Notes under the pieces: model-generated | Database searches by the model: none | Told to the model about the DNA's origin: nothing | The model's input: only the letters and a program-made list of their open reading frames with translations | Assembly (NCBI GenBank): GCA_027066725.1 | Contig: JAMONC010000359.1 | Location: forward strand, 1 to 5,064 | Direction: 5' to 3' | DNA from: Desulfobacterales bacterium | Lineage (GTDB): Bacteria > Desulfobacterota > Dissulfuribacteria > Dissulfuribacterales > JAMONC01 | Length of the DNA: 5,064 nt | Translations under genes and position numbers: made by a program | Shown here: positions 1 through 5,064 of the stretch, one piece after another | Layout of the letters: every line of letters begins with the position of its first letter | Position numbering within the stretch: position 1 is the first letter of the stretch

Positions 1-2193
1 GTAGAAAAAGGGCTTCCTGGCAGCTTAGGGGCAAAAGAGATAACAAGTGTATGTGAAATGTGCTTTTGGCATTGTCCTATTGTTGGTAAGGTAAAAAATG
101 GACGCCTTGTAAAAATAGAGGGCAATCCCAAGAGCCCAACAAATGGACACAGAGTATGTGCTAGAGGAAACTCTGGGATCCAACTCTTATATGATCCAGA
201 TAGGACAAAGTATCCTATGAAAAGGGTTGGTCCAAGAGGAAGTGGTAAGTGGACCAAAATATCTTGGGATGAAGCATTAGATGAGATAGCATATAATATT
301 CAAAAAACTCAAAAGAAATATGGACCTCATTCTATTGCATTATTTGATCATGGTATAGCATCTGAATTCTATAAAGAAATATTTAAGGCACTTGGTACAG
401 AAAACTATTCTAATGAACCTTGCTTCTTCCAATGCTTAGGTGCGGTTAGTCTAGCTTATGCTGTTACCTATGGATATCAGGTAAAAGAAAGAGTAGACTT
501 TGAAAATGCTAAAGTAATGCTCTTTTTTGGTACCCATTATGGAGAAAATGTTGAAGTTGCTAATATAAGACAATATATAAAAGGGTTACAAAATGGTGCT
601 AAATTAATAGTAGTCGATCCAAGATTTTCTGCTGCAGCAGGTAAAGCTGATATATGGCTTCCTATACGTCCAGGAACAGATGTCGCCCTTTTAATTGCGT
701 GGATTAACTATGTTATAGAAAATAATCTATATGATAAAGACTTTGTAGAAACAAACTGTTATGGCTTTGATAAATTAAAAAAGGCAGTAAAGGGACACTC
801 ACTTGAATGGGCAGCAAAAATTTGTGATCTTGATGTAAAAGATATAAAACGTGCAATTGATCTATTAGTTGCTAATAAACCTCATGTCACCATTCATCCA
901 GGAAGGCACTCCGCATGGTATGGCAAAAGTGATGTCCATAGACATAGAGCAATGGCCATATTAACAGCCATTATTGGGGCTGTTGGTGTAAAAGGAGGAC
1001 TTTACTTCCCAACCCCAATACATATTAAGAAAAAACTTGAATGTTTTGAGTGTAAAAATAAAAAGAAAGTAAAACCCCCAGAAACATCTTTAAGGGATGA
1101 CTATCCATTCGCATATTTCTTCCCTGGTACACCTACAGATGCAATTATAAAAGCAACCATCACAGGGGATCCTTATCCAATAAAACTTTGGGGAGTTACT
1201 TGTGTAAACCTACTTCAGACCATTGCAGATCCATATCAGACCATGAAAGCAATTGAAAACCTTGACTTTATATTTGCATCAGAGATTCTTCCAACTGAAC
1301 CTGCAATATGGGCAGATATAGTGCTTCCTGAAGCCAATTATTTAGAACGTTATGATTCTGTATATGCAAATACAGACCTCTATCCATATGTAACAGTAAG
1401 ACAACCCATAGTAAAACCAATGTTTGAGGCAAAGCCCCCTTATTGGATTGCACGGCAACTAGCTAAAAGACTAGGCTTAGAAATGTTTGAGTGTGAGACA
1501 GAAGAAGAATATCTAAATGAAATGCTTGCAAGTATTAATTTAAGTCTTGAAAAATTAAATAAAGAAGGCGGCCTTGTAACATTTAAAGCCCACCCATATA
1601 AAGATCCTACCGAGGAGTGGGAGCTTAATACAGATTCTGGATCAATTCAGTTGTATATGGACGCCTTTGAAGACAATGATCTTGATCCTGTTCCTAAGTA
1701 TGAACCCATCCCTGCTCAACCTAAAGGCTATGCTCGTATGGTATATGGAAGAAGTCCTGTTCACACCTTCTCTAGAACAATGAATAATTTATGGCTACAT
1801 AATGAATGTCCACAAAATATGCTTTGGATAAATGATGAATGTGCCAAAAAGATGGGGCTTAAGACCGGTGACATTGTTATCATGGAAAATCAAGATGGAT
1901 ATAAATCTCTACCAATAGCAATTAAAGTAACACCAGGTATAAGACCTGATACAGTATATTTGCCACATGGTTTTGGAAGTAGATCACCAAGACTTACAAA
2001 AGCATATCTACAAGGTGCAAGTGATCAATTTATGAATACATATTATGTAAACGATCCATTTTTTGGAGGCTCTAGCCATAGAACCAATTTTGTACGTCTA
2101 ATAAAAGATGGAAAGGTTTTAGAATTCCCAGAATTAAGACCTGTCCCACCAGAAATTCCACGTTACAAAATACAAAAAAGAGGGAATGCCTAG
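1..2193 (+). CDS. Molybdopterin oxidoreductase catalytic (A) subunit, PsrA/PhsA-like, 5' truncated by window edge
   Basis: Catalytic subunit of a CISM (DMSO reductase superfamily) respiratory enzyme. The reading frame is open from base 1 to TAG at 2191, giving 730 visible residues. The ATG at 58 is not the true start: frame-1 codons before it supply C18, the first ligand of the N-terminal [4Fe-4S] motif C18-x2-C21-x3-C25-x27-C53 (numbered from base 1). By alignment from memory with FdhH and NapA, C145 in EPCFFQC is the likely Mo/W ligand and C141 is an extra cysteine. Other family marks are VVDPRFS and RPGTD (about 205-227, cofactor binding), GRHSAWYG (301-308), ADIVLPEANYLER (around 440), and a C-terminal molybdopterin dinucleotide-binding domain (about 580-705) with HTFSRTMNN and LPHGFG. 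A Tat signal, usual in exported members, would lie upstream and cannot be seen. The gene is co-directional with the B subunit 26 bp downstream. The family is secure. The substrate is open: polysulfide, thiosulfate, selenate, arsenate and others all fit. Confidence 0.93.
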   Translation, partial: VEKGLPGSLGAKEITSVCEMCFWHCPIVGKVKNGRLVKIEGNPKSPTNGHRVCARGNSGIQLLYDPDRTKYPMKRVGPRGSGKWTKISWDEALDEIAYNIQKTQKKYGPHSIALFDHGIASEFYKEIFKALGTENYSNEPCFFQCLGAVSLAYAVTYGYQVKERVDFENAKVMLFFGTHYGENVEVANIRQYIKGLQNGAKLIVVDPRFSAAAGKADIWLPIRPGTDVALLIAWINYVIENNLYDKDFVETNCYGFDKLKKAVKGHSLEWAAKICDLDVKDIKRAIDLLVANKPHVTIHPGRHSAWYGKSDVHRHRAMAILTAIIGAVGVKGGLYFPTPIHIKKKLECFECKNKKKVKPPETSLRDDYPFAYFFPGTPTDAIIKATITGDPYPIKLWGVTCVNLLQTIADPYQTMKAIENLDFIFASEILPTEPAIWADIVLPEANYLERYDSVYANTDLYPYVTVRQPIVKPMFEAKPPYWIARQLAKRLGLEMFECETEEEYLNEMLASINLSLEKLNKEGGLVTFKAHPYKDPTEEWELNTDSGSIQLYMDAFEDNDLDPVPKYEPIPAQPKGYARMVYGRSPVHTFSRTMNNLWLHNECPQNMLWINDECAKKMGLKTGDIVIMENQDGYKSLPIAIKVTPGIRPDTVYLPHGFGSRSPRLTKAYLQGASDQFMNTYYVNDPFFGGSSHRTNFVRLIKDGKVLEFPELRPVPPEIPRYKIQKRGNA

Positions 2194-2203
2194 AGCTATA
2201 AAA

Positions 2204-2212
2204 AAGGAGGGG
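2204..2212 (+). promoter_or_regulatory. Strong ribosome binding site of the B-subunit gene
   Basis: AAGGAGG at 2204-2210, followed by GG, ends 9 bases before the ATG at 2220. It selects this start over the in-frame ATG at codon 6. It sits in the 26-bp gap after the A-subunit stop, consistent with co-translation of A and B from one message. Confidence 0.85.
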
Positions 2213-2219
2213 TTTTAAA

Positions 2220-2972
2220 ATGGGCCAATATGCAATGGTAATTGATCTTAATAAATGTGTAGGCTGCCATGCATGTGCTCTTGCATGTAGAGCTGAATGG
2301 GGTGTACCAGTTCCCTATCATAGAAGTTGGGTTGAAAGACTTGGACCAGAAAATACTCCTAAGGGTATGTCATATACATTCTATCCTGCTCTTTGTAATC
2401 ATTGTGATCATCCTATATGTGTAGAGGCTTGTGTGGCAGAGCCTGTTGAAAAGGAATTTACTGATCCTAAAACTGGCAAAAAAATTAAGATGATGGTTAA
2501 GGCTACTTATAAGCATCCATTTACTGGTATAGTATTAGTAGATAAAGACAGATGCTTAGGTTGTGGTGCATGTGCAGTAGCCTGCCCTTATGGTGCTAGA
2601 TATGTGGATAAAACAAAAGCTAAACCTGTAGTTGATAAGTGTACATTTTGCTTTGAAAGGTTAGAACATGGTGAAGAACCTGCATGTGTAAAAACCTGTA
2701 TTGCAGATGCTAGGATATTTGGTGATATAACAGATAAAAACTCTGAAGTATATAAATTAGTCCATGAAAAAGGAGCGACTCGTCTTGTAACAAAAGACAT
2801 AAATCTAGGTCCCAATGTATATTACTTAGGAAAAGAAAAAGACATATTCCTACTAAAGAAATTATGCTCACCAAAGAAAACACCTTGGATCTCAGAAAAT
2901 CTTGAAGCACCTGCAAGAAGAGAACTTTTAAAGGCAGCAGCTAAAAAGCTAATGGATTTAGAGAAGGTATAA
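2220..2972 (+). CDS. 4Fe-4S ferredoxin-like electron-transfer (B) subunit, PsrB/DmsB family
   Basis: Electron-transfer subunit that wires the molybdenum site of the upstream A subunit to the membrane partner. It has 250 residues, normal to slightly long for the family. Sixteen cysteines fall in four groups expected to hold four [4Fe-4S] clusters: C13-x2-C16-x2-C19-x3-C23; C59-x2-C62-x4-C67-x3-C71; C112-x2-C115-x2-C118-x3-C122 (DRCLGCGACAVACPYGARY, highly typical); and C141-x2-C144-x11-C156-x3-C160. No ligand is missing, unlike some DmsB-type proteins where one cluster is altered. There is no signal peptide, as expected for a subunit exported folded with its partner or kept cytoplasmic. Residues after about 170 form a tail without cluster motifs, ending in a Lys/Ala/Leu-rich probable helix and containing one stray cysteine (KLCSPKK). 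The start is set by a strong ribosome binding site. A terminator follows, so this is the last gene of its operon and the anchor subunit is not downstream. Confidence 0.95.
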   Translation: MGQYAMVIDLNKCVGCHACALACRAEWGVPVPYHRSWVERLGPENTPKGMSYTFYPALCNHCDHPICVEACVAEPVEKEFTDPKTGKKIKMMVKATYKHPFTGIVLVDKDRCLGCGACAVACPYGARYVDKTKAKPVVDKCTFCFERLEHGEEPACVKTCIADARIFGDITDKNSEVYKLVHEKGATRLVTKDINLGPNVYYLGKEKDIFLLKKLCSPKKTPWISENLEAPARRELLKAAAKKLMDLEKV

Positions 2973-3000
2973 ATATAAAAATAAATAAAACCGCTTCTTA

Positions 3001-3028
3001 AAAGGGGGGACTTATGTCCCCCTTTTTT
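3001..3028 (+). terminator. Rho-independent terminator, probably bidirectional
   Basis: The left arm AAAGGGGGGAC (3001-3011) pairs with GTCCCCCTTTT (3016-3026), with one G-U pair and a TTAT loop (3012-3015). The 3' side runs into six T's (3023-3028). It lies 28 bp after the B-subunit stop and ends the reductase operon. The convergent radical SAM gene stops at 3038, so the same hairpin read on the minus strand (followed by TTTTAAG) can also end that transcript, though with a shorter T tract. Confidence 0.9.
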
Positions 3029-3037
3029 AATGCCCTT

Positions 3038-4375
3038 TTAAAGTCCTTGCATTATGTATAACTTAATATCCCACTTAGAATTGGATTTTAGATTAAAAAT
3101 TATTCTTTTTAGTTTTCTTAAGGTATAGGATTCTCCAATCATAGGAGATAAATATATTGTTCCTTTTGGAAGTTTAGTCGTGGGATTTGATAACTTTTTA
3201 AGAAGAGTTTTTAAATGAATTTCTGGGAAACTCTCAGATATAAGAAAATTAAGACTGATTTCAACACAAGAATAATCTTTATTTATATCTACAGAAAATC
3301 TATATGCATCCTCTACTTCCTTACTGGTAATAGGTTTTCCTATCATATTTAATACATCTTGTTCAAAAGACTCTAACCCACAATTTATATATATGTGTCT
3401 ATAACCTATTTTATCTAATTCCTTAAATATCCATCTTGGAGTATTTAATAAAGAAGTAGTTGAACCAAACAAATACAGAGTTTTTTCTTTAAAAATACTT
3501 TTGTCAAGTAAAACCTTAAAAGCAATCCTTGCAGTTTCTAAAAGGATATCAGGACTTGATGAAAGGGCATCATTTTGTCCTAAAAATATTGCAGAATAAT
3601 TTATTATATCATCTGAAAGAAAATCCCTTAATCCATATATTTGATCTATAATTTCTTTATTAGTTCTTTGTCTCCATTCATTTCCAGTTTTTAAACAACA
3701 AAATCTACAATTATAAAGACATCCATCTGATATAAATATAGGAATAACATTATAATCTACAGTAATAGTATCAGGGGGTAAAATAGGTACTGTACCTTTT
3801 AATATATGATGAAATATGTTAGCTTGTTTTCTTAGCTCCTCTAACTTATTTACCCTTACAATTTGAGCTATAATTTTGGAGATATTAAAATCAACTTTGA
3901 TATTTTTAGTATTATAATTAGAAAGACTTATAATTAAATTTTTAAAACTTTTTATTGTTTGTTCAAAACAATTATTTTTAAAAGGGTTATCTAGCCAAAT
4001 AGGCACATAACTTAAGCTTTCTCTAATTGGTATATAGTAAACACCTGTAAGGGAATAAATATCTTCATATCCATAACTTAAATAAATTATCCATTCATTT
4101 GCTATAGTTCTTTTTATTTTAATAAAATGATCTGGCCAATCGGCACTATCATTAAGTATTAACTTAATATGTCCTGTTAAATCAAAAATAAATTTATAAC
4201 CATTAAATCTTATTAGATGCTTAATCCCCTCAAAACTAGGATAACTTACAGGCAAAAAACTAGCTCTTCCCTTATAATAACTAACTATATCTATATTAGT
4301 TAAACTGATTTTATCAGATACAAATTCGCTTATCATAAATAGGATATAACACGTTTTTAAAATAGTTAATATCAA
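3038..4375 (-). CDS. Radical SAM protein of unknown function with a separate N-terminal domain
   Basis: 445 residues if translated from TTG at 4375. The radical SAM signature C219-x3-C223-x2-C226 (DGCLYNCRFCC), with an aromatic residue just before the last cysteine, should bind the [4Fe-4S] cluster that cleaves S-adenosylmethionine. NCGLESFEQDVLNMIGKPI (331-349) matches the GxES region seen in HemN/Elp3/MiaB-type barrels. FLGQNDAL (264-271) and YLFGSTTSLL (301-310) look like barrel strand ends. About 200 residues precede the barrel and contain KRTIANEW and GVYYIPI blocks not assignable to a known domain. I recall similar uncharacterised proteins (LPPD..VDYNVIP..DGCLYxCxFC) in anaerobic sulfate reducers, from memory and without a search. 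No SPASM or TRAM domain or extra CxxC cluster is evident. The start is uncertain: TTG at 4375 has no clear Shine-Dalgarno, and ATG at 4336 (residue 14, MISEF) is the alternative, also with a weak site. The gene is visibly AT-richer than the reductase operon and divergent from the ModE-like gene. Confidence 0.88.
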   Translation of the reverse strand: MILTILKTCYILFMISEFVSDKISLTNIDIVSYYKGRASFLPVSYPSFEGIKHLIRFNGYKFIFDLTGHIKLILNDSADWPDHFIKIKRTIANEWIIYLSYGYEDIYSLTGVYYIPIRESLSYVPIWLDNPFKNNCFEQTIKSFKNLIISLSNYNTKNIKVDFNISKIIAQIVRVNKLEELRKQANIFHHILKGTVPILPPDTITVDYNVIPIFISDGCLYNCRFCCLKTGNEWRQRTNKEIIDQIYGLRDFLSDDIINYSAIFLGQNDALSSSPDILLETARIAFKVLLDKSIFKEKTLYLFGSTTSLLNTPRWIFKELDKIGYRHIYINCGLESFEQDVLNMIGKPITSKEVEDAYRFSVDINKDYSCVEISLNFLISESFPEIHLKTLLKKLSNPTTKLPKGTIYLSPMIGESYTLRKLKRIIFNLKSNSKWDIKLYIMQGL

Positions 4376-4377
4376 TT

Positions 4378-4406
4378 TTTATAGATTATTAGTTGAAAAT
4401 TATACT
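4378..4406 (+). promoter_or_regulatory. Candidate promoter for the ModE-like gene (distal)
   Basis: TTTATA (4378-4383), a 17-base spacer, then TATACT (4401-4406): four of six and five of six matches to the -35/-10 consensus. It would give a leader of about 90 bases containing both inverted repeats. Its -10 overlaps the minus-strand -10 candidate, so the two promoters would compete. AT-rich DNA makes chance matches likely. Confidence 0.3.
4399..4404 (-). promoter_or_regulatory. Candidate -10 box for the radical SAM gene
   Basis: On the minus strand this reads TATAAT, a perfect sigma-70-type -10 element, 23 bp before the TTG start and 62 bp before the alternative ATG at 4336. No good -35 is found at 16-18 bp spacing (the best is ATATAA), so the call rests on the -10 alone in AT-rich DNA. 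Confidence 0.4.
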
Positions 4407-4427
4407 TTGTTGTCCTAATAATTATAT

Positions 4428-4443
4428 ATGAATAAAAATTCAT
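4428..4443. repeat. Inverted repeat ATGAAT-AAAA-ATTCAT
   Basis: Perfect 6-bp arms (4428-4433 and 4438-4443) around AAAA in the divergent intergenic region. A second partial copy of the right arm follows directly (TCATT, 4444 onward). It could be an operator half-site pair or a chance product of AT-rich sequence. No known regulator site is recognised. Confidence 0.3.
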
Positions 4444-4448
4444 TCATT

Positions 4449-4477
4449 TTGCTTTAAAAATGGTATGTTACCATAAA
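4449..4477 (+). promoter_or_regulatory. Alternative proximal promoter for the ModE-like gene
   Basis: TTGCTT (4449-4454), a 17-base spacer, then CATAAA (4472-4477), with three and four of six consensus matches. It is weaker by consensus than the distal candidate, but it would place the palindrome at 4460-4474 in the spacer and over the -10, the classic position for a repressor site, with a leader of about 20 bases. Confidence 0.25.
4460..4474. promoter_or_regulatory. Palindrome ATGGTA-TGT-TACCAT, candidate operator
   Basis: Perfect 6-bp arms (4460-4465 and 4469-4474) separated by three bases, 31 bp before the GTG of the ModE-like gene and in the control region it shares with the radical SAM gene. 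It contains more G/C than the surrounding AT-rich DNA. A dimeric winged-helix protein such as the ModE-like product could bind it for autoregulation. It does not resemble the E. coli ModE box as I recall it (TATA-rich arms), so the assignment is inference. Confidence 0.4.
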
Positions 4478-4493
4478 AAATAACACAAAAAAT

Positions 4494-4499
4494 AGAGGA
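4494..4499 (+). promoter_or_regulatory. Ribosome binding site fixing the GTG start of the ModE-like gene
   Basis: AGAGGA lies six bases before the GTG at 4506. No in-frame ATG lies close by with a comparable site, so the GTG start is preferred. Confidence 0.65.
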
Positions 4500-4505
4500 A
4501 AAAAA

Positions 4506-4925
4506 GTGAAGTACAGAAACAAAAATAAAGCCCAAAACCATTTAAAAAATAAACAAGACCCTAACTACTATTATATCCATGCTAGAGTTTGGATAAATAA
4601 GGGGGATAAAAGTTTTCTTGGTCAAGGAAGAATTGATCTTCTTGAACTTGTAGATAGATTTGGTTCCATATCTGAAGCAGCTAGAGCAATGAAGATGTCT
4701 TATAGACACGCATGGGAACTTGTAGATTCAATGAATCAACAAGCACCTCAACCACTAGTTAAAAAAACTACTGGAGGCAAAGGTGGAGGAGGTACCCAGT
4801 TAACACCTATTGGCAAAACGGTTCTAAATCTTTATAAAGATGCTCAAGAGAAAATAGACACACTTCTTGTAGAGCTTGAAAAAAAGTTGAATAATGAATT
4901 TCAAAAGCTAACAGAAAATTCTTAA
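4506..4925 (+). CDS. ModE-type winged helix-turn-helix protein lacking the molybdate-binding domain
   Basis: 139 residues from a GTG start. Residues about 23-110 match the N-terminal DNA-binding domain of ModE (LysR-type winged helix). Recognisable pieces are FLGQGRIDLLELVDRFGSIS (38-56), the recognition helix AARAMKMSYRHAWELVDSMN (58-77), PLVKKTTGGKGGGGTQLTP (83-101, the glycine-rich wing) and the following dimerisation helix. Residues about 110-135 are rich in Glu, Lys and Leu and probably form a coiled-coil helix. Full ModE (about 260 residues) carries two MOP/TOBE molybdate-binding domains after this point; here the protein stops, so it cannot sense oxyanion by that route. The first 20 residues are Lys/Asn/Gln-rich and likely disordered. 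One-domain ModE homologues are common in anaerobes, often near Mo/W enzymes or transporters. The neighbouring molybdoenzyme and the shared control region with the radical SAM gene suggest local regulation, which is not proven. Confidence 0.9.
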   Translation: MKYRNKNKAQNHLKNKQDPNYYYIHARVWINKGDKSFLGQGRIDLLELVDRFGSISEAARAMKMSYRHAWELVDSMNQQAPQPLVKKTTGGKGGGGTQLTPIGKTVLNLYKDAQEKIDTLLVELEKKLNNEFQKLTENS

Positions 4926-4934
4926 TTATTTTAA

Positions 4935-5064
4935 CTACTTGTTAAAAGCCACTTCAACAACAAAATCGCCTGATTTGGTGTGAAAAGGCACTGCTATTGA
5001 AGGACCATTATGTATATGGTGAATAGTATGGTTTTCTCCAGCAACAACAGTAGGAGTACCAGAC
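4935..5064 (-). CDS. C-terminal 42 codons of an unrecognised protein, cut by window edge
   Basis: The minus-strand frame is open from the window end to TAG at 4937-4935. It encodes a tail beginning SGTPTVVAGENHTIHHIHNG and ending SGDFVVEVAFNK. Alternating hydrophobic residues (SIAVPF, DFVVEVAF) suggest beta strands, and three His in a short stretch (HTIHHIH) could be metal or substrate contacts. The look is that of a real protein end rather than chance: no stops, a balanced composition and a plausible stop position 9 bp after the converging regulator stop. I do not recognise the family. Its start, size and operon lie outside the window. A role tied to the ModE-like regulator is possible only by position. 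Confidence 0.6.
   Translation of the reverse strand, partial: SGTPTVVAGENHTIHHIHNGPSIAVPFHTKSGDFVVEVAFNK

Noticed and set aside
1268..1453. 61-codon minus-strand open frame inside the catalytic-subunit gene
   Set aside because: Antisense shadow of a well-supported gene. Its translation has no domain or plausible start signal.
1..2193. Assignment of the A subunit to a specific enzyme (polysulfide, thiosulfate, selenate or arsenate reductase)
   Set aside because: The motifs fix the PsrA/PhsA-like CISM group, but substrate calls in this group need phylogeny and upstream context that are not available here.
2588..2916. Two overlapping minus-strand open frames inside the B-subunit gene
   Set aside because: They are in different frames over a gene with 16 conserved cysteines, and are shadows without ribosome binding sites or recognisable content.
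4393..4421. TTGAAA-N17-TAATAA as the plus-strand promoter
   Set aside because: Correct spacing and a good -35, but the -10 matches only three of six. The TTTATA/TATACT pair fits better, and AT-rich DNA yields many such matches.
4929..4947. Inverted repeat TTTTAAC-TACTT-GTTAAAA between the converging regulator and partial gene, considered as a terminator
   Set aside because: The arms are perfect but only one G-C pair is present and no T tract follows on either strand, so it would be too weak as an intrinsic terminator. It also overlaps the coding end of the minus-strand gene.
1..5064. CRISPR arrays, insertion sequences, tRNA or rRNA genes
   Set aside because: No regularly spaced repeats, transposase motifs, terminal inverted repeats, cloverleaf or rRNA-like stretches were seen on either strand.

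Overview
The window is a piece of low-GC bacterial (eubacterial-style) DNA from what looks like an anaerobe that respires an inorganic or small organic acceptor. The evidence is a two-gene complex iron-sulfur molybdoenzyme (CISM) operon with strong AAGGAGG-type ribosome binding sites, a radical SAM protein, and a ModE-type regulator. The base composition and Shine-Dalgarno style would suit Clostridia or Halanaerobiales, but Deferribacterota, Aquificota or other low-GC anaerobes cannot be excluded. The sequence alone does not fix the taxon.

Layout. Positions 1-2193 (+) hold most of a PsrA/PhsA-like molybdopterin oxidoreductase catalytic subunit whose start lies upstream of the window. Positions 2220-2972 (+) hold its four-cluster ferredoxin-like electron-transfer subunit. 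A strong hairpin terminator (3001-3028) follows, so no membrane-anchor gene follows on this side. Positions 3038-4375 (-) hold a convergent radical SAM protein of unknown function. A 130-bp AT-rich divergent intergenic region (4376-4505) carries overlapping promoter candidates and two inverted repeats. Positions 4506-4925 (+) hold a one-domain ModE-like DNA-binding protein with no molybdate-binding (MOP/TOBE) domain. Positions 4935-5064 (-) hold the last 42 codons of an unrecognised gene, tail to tail with the regulator and too short to appear as a long ORF.

How the genes may work together. The A and B subunits should form one reductase or dehydrogenase: bis-molybdopterin guanine dinucleotide (Mo or W) plus one [4Fe-4S] cluster in A and four [4Fe-4S] clusters in B, normally exchanging electrons with a quinone through an NrfD/PsrC-type anchor that is not in view. 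The substrate (polysulfide, thiosulfate, selenate, arsenate or another) cannot be read from the sequence. The ModE-like protein next door is a reasonable candidate regulator of molybdenum- or tungsten-related genes, possibly of itself and the divergent radical SAM gene through the palindrome at 4460-4474. That link is inference. The least explained part is the radical SAM gene / one-domain ModE pair with its shared control region.
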